DNA from: Brevibacterium iodinum ATCC 49514 | Lineage (GTDB): Bacteria > Actinomycetota > Actinomycetes > Actinomycetales > Brevibacteriaceae | DNA length: 64,000 nucleotides | Reading direction: 5' to 3' | Assembly (NCBI RefSeq): GCF_900169265.1 | Contig: NZ_FXYX01000002.1 | Span: 124,001 to 188,000 of the forward strand | In this document: in pieces, positions 49,587 through 58,713 of the stretch | Layout: every line of letters starts with the position of its first letter | Position numbering within the stretch: the first letter of the stretch is position 1 | Notes under the pieces: generated by a model | What the model was told of the DNA's origin: nothing | The model's database searches: none | Seen by the model: the letters and a program-made list of their open reading frames with translations, nothing else | Made by a program: the position numbers and the translations under genes

Positions 49587-49655
49587 AGACCTAACTTACA
49601 CCATGTGCAATTTCAGAAAAAGCAGACAAAGGCACGAACAGCGAACCAATTCGTC

Positions 49656-50690
49656 TCATTTGTTGGACGTTTGCGGGTTCTCTTCGTGGGAGGCAGGCGC
49701 CGAATTTCCGCGCACATCGGGCACGATCGAGATCGCCGAGGTCACGGCGCCGAAGAAACCGAAGCTGTGGCGACCACTGAGATCGATGTCTGATTCGCGC
49801 TCGATCTCCATATCGTCAGCTGCGGCGACGGGCACGTCCGCGCTCGCGCGGTCATCGGGGTCGGCCACCCGCGCTACGGAAGGCAGCGGGGCTCCGGAGG
49901 CTGCGGCCGCCTCGGCGATATTGGGTGCATTGATCTCAAAGGTGTGCTTTCCGCGGCGATGGCGGCGCAGCAGGGTCCGGGACCCGTGCATGTAGACACC
50001 GGTCTCATAAGTGCGGTGACGCAGTCGGGAGACGATGAGCCAGCCGAGGCCGAGGAGCAGGGCGAGGATGGCCGTCCACACGTTGAACGGCAGCCCGAGG
50101 AGCAGGCGCGCGTCCTCGGCCGCGGGGGTGCCGATCCGCAGGGCCTCGAGCAGAATGCGGCCGAGGCCGAACAGGCACAGATACAGGGCGAAGACCTGTC
50201 CGTAGCCGAGCCGGAGGCGTTTGGAGACGATGATGAGCACAACACAGGCGATGAGGTTCCACGCCGATTCGGTGAGCACCGTGACCAGTTCGAGGCGACC
50301 GTCGAACCAATCGCTGAAGGCTCCGGCGACGTGGCCGAGGATGAGCCCCGGTGCGACCGAGTCGAGCAGCGGTCGGAGCCTGATGCCTTGGATGCGGGTG
50401 AGCACCCAGACGGAGAGGAGACCGAGGATGGTGGCTCCCCAGAAGCTGAACCCGCCGTCCCAGACCGCCAGCGCCCGCAGCGGGCTGCCGTCGGGGCCGA
50501 AGTAGGTGTCCGGCGCCGAGAGCAGATGTCCGAGACGTCCGCCGATGATTGCCGCGGGCAGACCGACGACCGTGATGGCCCACAGGTCTCCCTTATGGCC
50601 GCCGCGGGCGCGCCATTGGATGCCTGTCATCCACAGCGCGAGCCCGATGCCGAGGACAGTGAAGACGACCCATGCCGGGCTGAAGCTCAT
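49656..50690 (-). CDS. Lgt-like membrane protein (degenerate prolipoprotein diacylglyceryl transferase homologue)
   Basis: A 344-residue protein with about seven membrane helices and a polar C-terminal tail of about 110 residues. It aligns by eye with actinobacterial Lgt over GIGLALWMTGIQWRARGG, GGRLGHLLSAPDTYFG, AVWDGGFSFWGATILG and LYLCLFGLGRILLEALRIG. The family's invariant GR-x-GN-F-x-N-x-E-L-Y-G stretch reads GHVAGAFSDWFDG, so the essential Arg and Asn are absent. The N-terminal segment with the conserved Tyr is also missing. It keeps the usual place after trpA (ATGA overlap). It may be an inactive or repurposed paralogue rather than the working Lgt. Confidence 0.75.
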   Translation of the reverse strand: MSFSPAWVVFTVLGIGLALWMTGIQWRARGGHKGDLWAITVVGLPAAIIGGRLGHLLSAPDTYFGPDGSPLRALAVWDGGFSFWGATILGLLSVWVLTRIQGIRLRPLLDSVAPGLILGHVAGAFSDWFDGRLELVTVLTESAWNLIACVVLIIVSKRLRLGYGQVFALYLCLFGLGRILLEALRIGTPAAEDARLLLGLPFNVWTAILALLLGLGWLIVSRLRHRTYETGVYMHGSRTLLRRHRRGKHTFEINAPNIAEAAAASGAPLPSVARVADPDDRASADVPVAAADDMEIERESDIDLSGRHSFGFFGAVTSAISIVPDVRGNSAPASHEENPQTSNK

Positions 50691-51478
50691 GCACACCCTT
50701 CAGCGAGCTCGGCGGCGAGGCGACCGACTCCGGCCACTCCTTCGGAGTTCAGCGCCCGGACGAGGGCGGAGCCGACGATGACGCCGTCAGCGTATTCGGC
50801 GACCTCGGCAGCCTGTTCGCGGTTCGACACGCCGAGGCCGACGCAGGCGCGTTCGGCTCCGGCTTCCTTAAGCCGGGCGACGAGGTCGCGGGCATGGTTG
50901 TCGACTTCGGAGCGGACGCCGGTGACTCCCATGGTCGAGGCCGCGTAGACGAATCCGGAGCTGTGCTCGACGATGCGGGCCAGTCGCTCCGGCGTCGACG
51001 AAGGGGCGGCGAGGAAGATGCGGTCGAGGTGGTGCTTTTCCGAGGCGGCCAGCCATGGTCCTGCCTCCTCGGGGATGAGATCGGGGGTGACGATGCCGCC
51101 GCCTCCGGCGGAGGCGAGATCGCGGGCGAAGCTGTCGATGCCGTACTGGAGCACGAGGTTCCAGTAGCTCATGACGACGGCGGTGCCGCCGGCTGCTGCG
51201 ATTGCTTCGACCGCGGTGAAGACATCGGAGGTGCGCACCCCGTTGTCAAGTGCCGCCTCACCGGCGCGCTGGATGACAGGGCCGTCCATTCCGGGGTCGG
51301 AATACGGCAGACCGACCTCGATGATGTCGACGCCGTTGCGGACGAGTTCGACCATGGCCTCTGTCGAACCGGCCACGGTCGGGAAGCCGACGGGCAGGTA
51401 GGCGATGAGTGCGGCCTTGCGGCCCGCCTCGGCGACGGCGTCGAGGGTGGTTCCTGTGCGTGGACCTGAGTACGTCAT
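50687..51478 (-). CDS. trpA: Tryptophan synthase alpha chain
   Basis: Cleaves indole-3-glycerol phosphate to indole and glyceraldehyde 3-phosphate; indole passes to TrpB. The 263-residue TIM barrel carries the catalytic pair in [19 protein letters not shown] (Glu and Asp) and phosphate-binding loops [12 protein letters not shown] and GLGVSNREQ. The start and stop both form ATGA overlaps (with trpB upstream and the lgt-like gene downstream). Confidence 0.96.
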   Translation of the reverse strand: MTYSGPRTGTTLDAVAEAGRKAALIAYLPVGFPTVAGSTEAMVELVRNGVDIIEVGLPYSDPGMDGPVIQRAGEAALDNGVRTSDVFTAVEAIAAAGGTAVVMSYWNLVLQYGIDSFARDLASAGGGGIVTPDLIPEEAGPWLAASEKHHLDRIFLAAPSSTPERLARIVEHSSGFVYAASTMGVTGVRSEVDNHARDLVARLKEAGAERACVGLGVSNREQAAEVAEYADGVIVGSALVRALNSEGVAGVGRLAAELAEGCA

Positions 51479-52689
51479 ACCTGCACCGCTCCTTCGTCGA
51501 TGTAGTCGAACCATTTCGCGGCGGTCGTCATATCCTTGTCGCCGCGGCCGGAGAGATTGACCAGCAGGACCGCGTCGGGTCCGAGCTCACGGCCGATGCG
51601 CATGGCTCCGGCCAGGGCGTGAGCGGATTCGATGGCAGGGATGATGCCCTCCGTGCGGGAAAGCAGTCGCATGGCCTCCATCGCCTCCTCGTCGACGACG
51701 GGTTCGTACGTCACGCGCCCGGTGTCGTGGAGGTGGGAGTGCTCGGGGCCGACCGACGGGTAGTCGAGTCCGGCGGAGACCGAGTGGGAGGCCTGCGTCT
51801 GACCGTCGGCATCCTGGAGGATGTAGGTGGCGGAGCCGTGGAGGACACCGGGGCGTCCGCCGGAGAACCGGGCGGCGTGATGGCCGGAATCGACTCCTTC
51901 GCCGCCGGCTTCGAAGCCGAAGATCTTCACGTCCGCATCGCCCAGGAAGGCGGCGAAGAGTCCCATCGCGTTCGATCCGCCGCCGACGCAGGCGCAGACG
52001 GCGTCGGGCAGGCGACCGGCCATCTCCTGGATCTGTTCGCGGGCTTCGACCCCGATGACGTTCTGGAAGGAGCGGACCATCGCCGGGAACGGGTGAGGAC
52101 CGGCGACCGTGCCGATGACATAGTGGGTGTCATCGACGTTGGCCACCCAGTCGCGCATGGCTTCGTTCATCGCGTCCTTGAGAGTGCGGGTGCCGTTGGT
52201 CACGGCGTTGACCGTGGCTCCGAGCAGACGCATACGTGCGACATTGAGGGCCTGGCGCTGAGTGTCCTCCTCGCCCATGTAGACCACGCAGGACATGTCG
52301 AGCAGGGCCGCGGCGGTCGCCGTGGCGACTCCGTGCTGTCCGGCTCCGGTCTCGGCGATGAGACGGGTCTTGCCCATCCGCTTGGCCAGCAGAGCCTGCG
52401 CCAGGGCGTTGTTGATCTTGTGGCTGCCCGTGTGGTTGAGGTCTTCGCGTTTGAGGAACACTCGAGCACCGCCGCAGTGCTCGCCGAAGCGAGCGGCCTC
52501 GGTGAGCAGAGAGGGCCGGCCGATGTAGCTGCGCTGCAGAGTGAGGAGTTCGTCGGTGAAGGCCGGATCCACCTGGGATTTGCGCCAGGTCTCTTCGATC
52601 TCGTCGAGTGCCGGGATCAGCGCTTCGGGGATGAACCTGCCTCCGAACTCTCCGAAGTACGGTCCGGTCTCCTCGCTCAAATCGGTCAT
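51475..52689 (-). CDS. trpB: Tryptophan synthase beta chain
   Basis: PLP enzyme joining indole and serine to tryptophan. The 404-residue protein has the PLP lysine in [15 protein letters not shown], the indole-activating glutamate in [12 protein letters not shown], and the phosphate-binding [12 protein letters not shown]. It is separated from trpC by 127 bp that hold a hairpin, the only long gap in the trp block, and overlaps trpA by 4 nt. Confidence 0.97.
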   Translation of the reverse strand: MTDLSEETGPYFGEFGGRFIPEALIPALDEIEETWRKSQVDPAFTDELLTLQRSYIGRPSLLTEAARFGEHCGGARVFLKREDLNHTGSHKINNALAQALLAKRMGKTRLIAETGAGQHGVATATAAALLDMSCVVYMGEEDTQRQALNVARMRLLGATVNAVTNGTRTLKDAMNEAMRDWVANVDDTHYVIGTVAGPHPFPAMVRSFQNVIGVEAREQIQEMAGRLPDAVCACVGGGSNAMGLFAAFLGDADVKIFGFEAGGEGVDSGHHAARFSGGRPGVLHGSATYILQDADGQTQASHSVSAGLDYPSVGPEHSHLHDTGRVTYEPVVDEEAMEAMRLLSRTEGIIPAIESAHALAGAMRIGRELGPDAVLLVNLSGRGDKDMTTAAKWFDYIDEGAVQV

Positions 52690-52724
52690 TGCGGTCCTTT
52701 TCGATCTCCTCGTGGCGCCGGCCT

Positions 52725-52749
52725 GTGGGGCGGAGAGACTCCGCCTCAC
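52725..52749 (-). terminator. Hairpin in the trpC-trpB gap (weak terminator or attenuator)
   Basis: An 11-bp stem with one G-T pair and a 3-nt loop (arms 52725-52735 and 52739-52749). It lies between trpC and trpB, 36 nt before the trpB start, and has no T-run. It may stabilise mRNA ends or reduce read-through. Confidence 0.45.
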
Positions 52750-52816
52750 CGGACGCCGGAATGGGTGCAGTGTCAGCCCATCGTCGGCCACGTGCAGCGG
52801 CCGACGCGGGCAGGGT

Positions 52817-53614
52817 TCAGGATGCGGACAGGGAGCGGCGTTCCCGGCCGAGTGCGGTGTACTCCTCGACTGCGGCCTGCGGGCGGCCGCCGGTGACGAG
52901 GGCTTCGCCGACGAGCACGAGGTCGGCTCCGGAGTCCGCGTACTTCGATACCTCGGCCGCTCCGGCGACGCCGGACTCGGCCACCAGGGCGCAGCCGCCG
53001 GGAGCGAGTTCGGCCAGGGGCGCGAACCGGTCGGTGTCGACGCTGAGATCCTTGAGGTTGCGGGTGTTCACGCCGATGAGTTCGGCACCGAGCTCCGTCG
53101 CGATCTCCAGCTCTTCGCGATTGTGGGTCTCGACGAGCGCCGTCATCCCCAGTTCCGTGGCCAGGGCATGGAACTCGCCCAGCTGCACGGGATCGAGTGC
53201 TGCGACGATGAGCAGAACGATATCGGCACCGTGGGCACGGGCCTCATGGAACTGATATTCGTCGACCATGAAGTCCTTGCGCAGGACCGGAATGTCCACG
53301 GCCGCGCGCACCGAGTCGAGGTCGGCGAGACTGCCGTTGAAGCGGCGGGATTCCGTGAGCACGCTGATGGCTCGGGCTCCCCCGGCGGCGTACAGACCGG
53401 CGAGCGTGCCCGGGTCGGGGATCTCGGCGAGGTCACCGCGGGAGGGTGACTTCCGCTTGACTTCGGCGATGACGCCGAAGTCGGCGGACAGGTCGAAGGG
53501 GCGGACCGGTTCGGCCGCCGCGGCCCGCGCGGTGATCTCGCTCAGCGGAACCTCGTTCCGGCGCGCCTGCAGATCTTCCCGCACACCGGAGATGATGTCG
53601 ATGAGGACTGTCAT
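52817..53614 (-). CDS. trpC: Indole-3-glycerol-phosphate synthase
   Basis: Closes the indole ring from carboxyphenylaminodeoxyribulose phosphate. The 265-residue TIM barrel shows [15 protein letters not shown] (catalytic Lys/Glu), [37 protein letters not shown] and LVAESGV, all conserved. The ATG overlaps the stop of the upstream HGxxPAAW gene. Confidence 0.96.
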   Translation of the reverse strand: MTVLIDIISGVREDLQARRNEVPLSEITARAAAAEPVRPFDLSADFGVIAEVKRKSPSRGDLAEIPDPGTLAGLYAAGGARAISVLTESRRFNGSLADLDSVRAAVDIPVLRKDFMVDEYQFHEARAHGADIVLLIVAALDPVQLGEFHALATELGMTALVETHNREELEIATELGAELIGVNTRNLKDLSVDTDRFAPLAELAPGGCALVAESGVAGAAEVSKYADSGADLVLVGEALVTGGRPQAAVEEYTALGRERRSLSAS

Positions 53615-53880
53615 TTCTTCTTCGGCTTGTTGCCCAGTCCGACGGCGCGCAGGATCAGGCCGACGACGACGCCGAGGGCGACGATGCCGATGGAGACGTA
53701 GGTGATCGTGGGGTTGTGGATCGTGAATCCCACACAGCCGACCGTGACGCCGATGAGCATGATGACGACTCCGGTCCATCCCGCCACCGAGTTGCCGTGA
53801 CCGGGATCGGCGATCGCTGCGTAGTCGATCGTGGATTTGTCGAGATCTGCGGCTCCGTTGCGGGCGAGGGACTGCGACAT
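53611..53880 (-). CDS. HGxxPAAW-type small membrane protein (DUF6704-like)
   Basis: An 89-residue protein of unknown function, found in actinobacterial trp operons. The family motif is here HGNSVAGW (normally HGNTPAAW) at about residues 28-35, followed by two membrane helices (VVIMLIGVTVGCVGFTI and VSIGIVALGVVVGLIL) and a basic tail GNKPKKK. It overlaps trpC (ATGA). A role in tryptophan synthesis is suggested only by its constant position. Confidence 0.85.
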   Translation of the reverse strand: MSQSLARNGAADLDKSTIDYAAIADPGHGNSVAGWTGVVIMLIGVTVGCVGFTIHNPTITYVSIGIVALGVVVGLILRAVGLGNKPKKK

Positions 53881-53976
53881 GGCGCTCCTTTGTGTGAGTG
53901 CGTGACACGCGTGTGAAATCTTTCCTCCATTGTGTCACGCTTCTTCGGCTGACCGGACACCGACCCGGTCACAAGG

Positions 53977-54525
53977 TCATTTCGAATCCGGGTCGGTGTC
54001 CGGGTCGGTCGACGTTTCGTCGTCGGATGCGTCTTCGACGTCTTCTCCGCGGGACAGTGCGTCCCAGGTCGCGGCGGAATCGAACTCCCCGGAAGCGGAT
54101 TCGGCGGTGCGAGCGTAGCGGTTGGAGTTCGTCCACCCGTTCGAGGCGACGGCGACCCAGACGATGCCGATGACGCCGATGCCTGCGGCCACTGCGGCGA
54201 TGATCGCCCAGGAAGTGGCTCCCGGCGCCGAGGCGGCGCTCAGTGCAGTGATCCCGTAGCCGATTCCGGCGATTCCCGCCAGTCCCAGGACGGCGAAGCG
54301 GCCGATCCGCCCGAGCATTGCGGCGAGCAGTCCCGACACCGCGATGATCGCCACACACGCGGTGGCCACGGGTGAGGTCTGGGAGCTCGCGTCCTCGGTG
54401 ACCTTCGCCACTCCGCTGGGTCCGAGCGTGTCGCCTCCGGCACCGGCCTGCCAGGCGGAGATCGTCAGCGCCCACAGTGCAGCGGCGATGACGAGGACGA
54501 TGAGGACACCGCGTGATTTCGTCAT
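53977..54525 (-). CDS. Trp operon-associated membrane protein (Trp_oprn_chp family)
   Basis: A 182-residue protein with four membrane helices (about 5-22, 48-66, 72-90 and 97-120) and an acidic C-terminal tail rich in Asp, Ser and Glu. It is placed between trpE and trpC, as this family usually is. The conserved TSPVATACVAI segment in the second helix supports the assignment. The ATG at 54525 has GAGGTGAGG upstream; an in-frame extension from 54582 overlaps trpE and is rejected. Function unknown. Confidence 0.85.
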   Translation of the reverse strand: MTKSRGVLIVLVIAAALWALTISAWQAGAGGDTLGPSGVAKVTEDASSQTSPVATACVAIIAVSGLLAAMLGRIGRFAVLGLAGIAGIGYGITALSAASAPGATSWAIIAAVAAGIGVIGIVWVAVASNGWTNSNRYARTAESASGEFDSAATWDALSRGEDVEDASDDETSTDPDTDPDSK

Positions 54526-54529
54526 GGCC

Positions 54530-56083
54530 TCACCTCTGATTTCCTTCCGCCGCATCCAATGCGTCGGCTGCGGCGGCGGCACGCAGCACCGCTGCGGCCT
54601 TGTTCTCGGACTCCTGGTACTCGGTCTCGGGCACGGAGTCGGCGACGAGTCCGCCTCCGGCGTAGACGCTCATCGTGCCGGCCCGGAGCACCCCGGTGCG
54701 GATGGCGATGGCGAGGTCGAGGTCGCCGCTGAAGGACATATAGCCGACCACTCCCCCGTAGATTCCACGTCCGACGGGTTCGAGCTCATCGATGATCTGC
54801 AGCGCCCGGGGTTTGGGCGCACCCGACAGAGTGCCGGCGGGGAACGTCGCCCGCAGCACATCGATGGCGGTGGTTCCGAGTTCGAGTTCGCCGCGCACGG
54901 TCGAGCTGATGTGCATGATGTGGCTGTAGCGGACGATGTCCATGAACTCGCTGACGTCGATGGTTCCGGCCGCACAGACCTTCGCCAGGTCGTTGCGGGC
55001 GAGGTCGACGAGCATGAGGTGCTCGGCTCGTTCCTTCTCATCGGCCAGGAGCTCCCGGGCCAAGGAGTCATCGGCTTCGGGCGTGGTCCCGCGGGGGCGG
55101 GAACCGGCGATCGGGTGGGTGACCACCTCTCCTGACCGAACAGTCACGAGCGCTTCGGGTGAGGAGCCGATGATGCTCACCGGTTTCCCTCCGTCGTCGT
55201 GGAGGTTGAGCAGGTACATGAAGGGACTCGGGTTCGCGTGCCGCAGCATCCGATACACGCTCAGCGCATCGGCATCGCACGGGGTGTCGAAGCGCTGGCC
55301 GATGACGACCTGGAAGATCTCCCCGTCGACGATCTTCTGCTTCGCCGCCTCCACACCGTCGAGGTAGACCTGCGGCTGAGTGCGGGTGGACACCTCGGGG
55401 TCGACCTTCCGGGGGCGCAGGACATCTGCCGGGCTGGGCTGCTGCAGACGCTCACACATCGCGGCGATGCGTGCGACTCCCGAGGCGTGGGCGTCGTCGA
55501 TGCCGGTATCGGCGCCGTTGACGTTGAATACGTTGGCCACGAGGGTGACCATTCCCGAATAGTGGTCGAAGACGGCGATATCGCCGGGGATCATCAGCTG
55601 CACGGTCGGCAGGTGGTGTTCGTTGGGCCGCGGCGGCCCGAGCCTCTCGAAGCGACGGACGATGTCCCATCCGAAGTAGCCGACGAAGCTCGAGACCATG
55701 GGCGGCAGCTCCGAATCCGCTTCGGCCACCGCGAGGAGGTCGAGGGTGGCGGTGACCGCGTCGAGGACGTCGCCGTCGGTGGGGATGCCGACCGGAGGGG
55801 TGCCGGTCCAGTGGAATCCGTCTTCGGTCGAGATGAGGGTGGCCACGGGCGCCGAGCCGATGAAGGAGTACCTGGCCCAGGATCCGGCGACGGCGGATTC
55901 GAAGAGGAAGCTGCCCGGTCCGCCGTCGGTGAGTTTGCGGTAGAGACTCAGCGGGGTCTCCGAGTCTGCGAGCACCTGGGTGTGGACCGGCACCAGTCGG
56001 TGGTCGGCGCCGAGGGCCCGGAACTGGTCGAGGCTGGGTCGAATCGGCAGGTCGGTGGGGTTCGCCGCTGGGTCAGTCGACAC
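54530..56083 (-). CDS. trpE: Anthranilate synthase component I
   Basis: Makes anthranilate from chorismate using ammonia or glutamine via TrpG. The 517-residue protein has the tryptophan-binding [10 protein letters not shown] (usual LLES) near residue 50 and the chorismate-binding C-terminal domain: [23 protein letters not shown] [37 protein letters not shown] and [17 protein letters not shown] 56083 is chosen for its GAAGGA site; it lies 11 bp inside hisI. trpG is not nearby. Confidence 0.95.
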   Translation of the reverse strand: MSTDPAANPTDLPIRPSLDQFRALGADHRLVPVHTQVLADSETPLSLYRKLTDGGPGSFLFESAVAGSWARYSFIGSAPVATLISTEDGFHWTGTPPVGIPTDGDVLDAVTATLDLLAVAEADSELPPMVSSFVGYFGWDIVRRFERLGPPRPNEHHLPTVQLMIPGDIAVFDHYSGMVTLVANVFNVNGADTGIDDAHASGVARIAAMCERLQQPSPADVLRPRKVDPEVSTRTQPQVYLDGVEAAKQKIVDGEIFQVVIGQRFDTPCDADALSVYRMLRHANPSPFMYLLNLHDDGGKPVSIIGSSPEALVTVRSGEVVTHPIAGSRPRGTTPEADDSLARELLADEKERAEHLMLVDLARNDLAKVCAAGTIDVSEFMDIVRYSHIMHISSTVRGELELGTTAIDVLRATFPAGTLSGAPKPRALQIIDELEPVGRGIYGGVVGYMSFSGDLDLAIAIRTGVLRAGTMSVYAGGGLVADSVPETEYQESENKAAAVLRAAAAADALDAAEGNQR

Positions 56084-56429
56084 TGATGGTCCTTCCGGTG
56101 AAGCAGGTCGGGGTGTTCGTATGGCAGGCGGGTCCGGTCTGGTCGACGAGCATGAGCAGGGCGTCGGCATCACAGTCGAGGCTGAGCGAGCGAAGGTGCT
56201 GGACGTGGCCCGAGGTCTCCCCCTTCACCCAGTACTCCTGCCGGGAGCGGGACCAGTAGGTGGCCCGCTTCGTCTCCAGTGTGCGGGAGACGGCTTCGAC
56301 GTCCATCCACGCGAGCATGAGCACCTCTGCGCTCGTGGCCTCTTGGACGATGACGGGGATGAGCCCGTCGGCGTTCGTTCGGATGATCTCCCGCCAGTTC
56401 TCCGGAGTCGCGTCGATGTCGCTCCTCAT
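56073..56429 (-). CDS. hisI: Phosphoribosyl-AMP cyclohydrolase
   Basis: Third step of histidine synthesis, opening the adenine ring of phosphoribosyl-AMP. The 118-residue stand-alone enzyme shows [31 protein letters not shown] and the metal-binding [21 protein letters not shown] with its Asp/Cys ligands. It is not fused to HisE, which is a separate gene 5 kb upstream in the same block. It overlaps hisF by 4 nt and trpE by 11 nt. Confidence 0.96.
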   Translation of the reverse strand: MRSDIDATPENWREIIRTNADGLIPVIVQEATSAEVLMLAWMDVEAVSRTLETKRATYWSRSRQEYWVKGETSGHVQHLRSLSLDCDADALLMLVDQTGPACHTNTPTCFTGRTISVD

Positions 56430-57190
56430 CGGACGTCGATTCCCTCCGCGCGCAGGGCGTCCTTGACCTCGGCGATGCTCAGTGTACCGAAGTGGAAGAC
56501 GCTGGCGGCCAGCAGGGCATCGGCTCCCGCTTCCACCGCCGGAGCGAAGTGTTCGACCGCTCCGGCACCGCCCGAGGCGATGAGCGGCACATCGACGGCG
56601 GCGCGGGCGGCACGGATGAGTTCGAGGTCGAATCCCTCACGTGTGCCATCGGCGTCGATGGAGTTGAGCAGGATCTCGCCGACCCCGCGGTCGGCGGCTT
56701 CCCGGATCCAGTCGATGGCGCAGCGGCCCGTGCCTTCGCGGCCACCGCGAGTGGTGACCTCGAAGCCGGATTCCGTACTCGCGCCCTGAGCGCGGCGGGC
56801 ATCGAGAGAGAGGACGAGGACCTGGTTGCCGAAGTGTCGGGAGATCTCGCTGATGAGTTCCGGGTTCTTCACCGCCGAGGTGTTGACCGAGACCTTGTCG
56901 GCTCCGTCGCGCAGCAGCCGGTCGACGTCGGCGACGCTGCGGATCCCTCCGCCGACGGTGAGTGGGATGAATACCTCTTCCGCGCAGGCGCGGACGACGT
57001 CGTGGACGGTCTCCCGATCACCGCTGCTGGCCGTGACATCGAGGAAAGTGAGTTCGTCGGCACCGGACTCGCCGTAGCGGCGGGCGAGCTCGACGGGGTC
57101 GCCGGCGTCCCTGAGGTCGGCGAACTTCACTCCCTTGACGACGCGTCCGCCGTCCACGTCCAGACAGGGGATGACTCTGACAGCTACCAC
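56426..57190 (-). CDS. hisF: Imidazole glycerol phosphate synthase cyclase subunit
   Basis: With HisH forms imidazole glycerol phosphate and AICAR. The 254-residue TIM barrel shows the catalytic aspartates in [17 protein letters not shown] and [16 protein letters not shown], plus [11 protein letters not shown] and [14 protein letters not shown]. The start is GTG with an AGGAGG site. hisH and hisA are not in the window. Confidence 0.97.
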   Translation of the reverse strand: MVAVRVIPCLDVDGGRVVKGVKFADLRDAGDPVELARRYGESGADELTFLDVTASSGDRETVHDVVRACAEEVFIPLTVGGGIRSVADVDRLLRDGADKVSVNTSAVKNPELISEISRHFGNQVLVLSLDARRAQGASTESGFEVTTRGGREGTGRCAIDWIREAADRGVGEILLNSIDADGTREGFDLELIRAARAAVDVPLIASGGAGAVEHFAPAVEAGADALLAASVFHFGTLSIAEVKDALRAEGIDVR

Positions 57191-57199
57191 GCAGTCCTC

Positions 57200-58702
57200 C
57201 TAGATTCCCAGGCCCCGGTAGCGATCCATCCGGCGGGCCAGGCGCCTGGCCGAAGGTTCGCGCATGAGCGAGATGAGTTCGTATTCGAGTGTCTCACCGA
57301 CCCGGGCGACGAAGTCGAGCGGTTCGTCGCTGGCGTCGGGATGTTCGGCGATGATCCGGTCGACGACTCCGTTGGCCTGCAGCATGGGAGCGTGCACGCC
57401 CTGGCTCTGAGCCATCTCGGCGGCTCTCTCCGTCGTGCGGTGCACAATCGCCGAAGCGCCTTCGGGCGGCAGGGGCGAAAGCCAGCCGTGTTCGGCGCTG
57501 AGCACCCGATCGGTCGGGATGAGGGCCAGTGCTCCGCCCCCGGATCCCTCACCGAGGATGAGCGAGACGGACGGAGCGTCGAGGTTGGCGAGGTCGGCGA
57601 GGCTGCGGGCGATCTCGCCGGCGATGCCGCCTTCTTCGGCTTCCTTCGACAGGGCAGCGCCGGGGGTGTCGATGACGGTCACGAGCGGCAGGTGCAGCTC
57701 CGCGGCCAATCGCATTCCGCGTCTGGCCTCACGCAGGGCCGCCGGGCCCATGGGTGCGCGGGAGTCCTGCCGGAATCGGTCCTGGCCGAGGACGATGCAC
57801 GGTGCGGAACCGAACTTCGCCAGGGCCAGCAGCAGTCCGGGGTCCTTCTCCCCTTCGCCGGTGCCGTTGAGCGGCAGCACGGTGTTCGCTGCGGTGCGCA
57901 GCAGATCACGGACTCCGGGTCGTTCGGGGCGACGCGAGCTGGTGATCGCGGCCCAGGCATCGGAGTTCGGGGCGACGCTGTCCGGGGCCGTGTCCGGGTC
58001 CGGCACCGAGCTGGGAATCTCCTTGGCGCCCATGAGCACGTCGAGGACGCGGGAGACCGTGCCGGCGATGCGTTCGGGTCCGATGACGGCGTCGACGATG
58101 CCCATCTTGTGCAGGTTCTCCCCGGTCTGCACGTTCTCCGGGAACTTCTCTCCGTAGATGGCCTCGAATACTCGAGGGCCCAGGAATCCGATGAGGGATC
58201 CGGGTTCGGCAACGGTGACGTGCCCCAGCGATCCCCAGGAGGCGAAGACTCCTCCGGTGGTGGGATGGCGCAGGTAGACGAGGTAGGGCAGTCCGGCCTT
58301 GCGATGGGCGATGACGGCGTTGGTGATCTTCACCATCGACAGGAAGGCGATGGTGCCCTCCTGCATGCGGGTGCCGCCCGAGGCCGGACCGGCCAGCAGG
58401 GGCAGCCCTTCGAGGGTCGCACGTTCGATAGCGTCGACGAGGCGCTCGGCCGCGGCCACGCCGATCGACCCGGCGAGGAAGCGGAATTCGCCGGCGATCA
58501 CGGCCACGCGACGGCCGGCGATGGTGCCTTCGCCGGTGATGATGGATTCGTCGACTCCGGACTTCTGCGCCGCGGCTTCGAGTTCAGCGGCGTAGGCGTC
58601 AGAGATCCCGCCGGCGGGCTGAACGGGAGTGGTGTCCCAGGACAGATACGATCCTTCGTCGAGGACGATGTCGACGAGCTCGAGTGCGTTGAGACGCGTC
58701 AT
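57200..58702 (-). CDS. Acyl-CoA carboxyltransferase, beta-alpha fusion (AccD-AccA-like)
   Basis: A 500-residue carboxyltransferase that moves CO2 from carboxybiotin to acetyl- or another acyl-CoA. The N-terminal AccD-like half has GTRMQEGTIAFLSMVKI and HPTTGGVFASWGSLGHV. The C-terminal AccA-like half has TVIDTPGAALSKEAEEGGIA and GEGSGGGALALIPTDRVL. The AccD zinc finger is absent. No biotin carboxylase or BCCP gene is nearby, so partners must lie elsewhere. Its position between hisF and a CoA-transferase gene is odd for a his block. Confidence 0.9.
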   Translation of the reverse strand: MTRLNALELVDIVLDEGSYLSWDTTPVQPAGGISDAYAAELEAAAQKSGVDESIITGEGTIAGRRVAVIAGEFRFLAGSIGVAAAERLVDAIERATLEGLPLLAGPASGGTRMQEGTIAFLSMVKITNAVIAHRKAGLPYLVYLRHPTTGGVFASWGSLGHVTVAEPGSLIGFLGPRVFEAIYGEKFPENVQTGENLHKMGIVDAVIGPERIAGTVSRVLDVLMGAKEIPSSVPDPDTAPDSVAPNSDAWAAITSSRRPERPGVRDLLRTAANTVLPLNGTGEGEKDPGLLLALAKFGSAPCIVLGQDRFRQDSRAPMGPAALREARRGMRLAAELHLPLVTVIDTPGAALSKEAEEGGIAGEIARSLADLANLDAPSVSLILGEGSGGGALALIPTDRVLSAEHGWLSPLPPEGASAIVHRTTERAAEMAQSQGVHAPMLQANGVVDRIIAEHPDASDEPLDFVARVGETLEYELISLMREPSARRLARRMDRYRGLGI

Positions 58703-58713
58703 GGCGACTCCGT

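Noticed and set aside
56084..56429. Trp attenuator leader peptide before trpE
   Set aside because: trpE starts inside hisI, leaving no leader region; no short ORF with adjacent Trp codons is seen.
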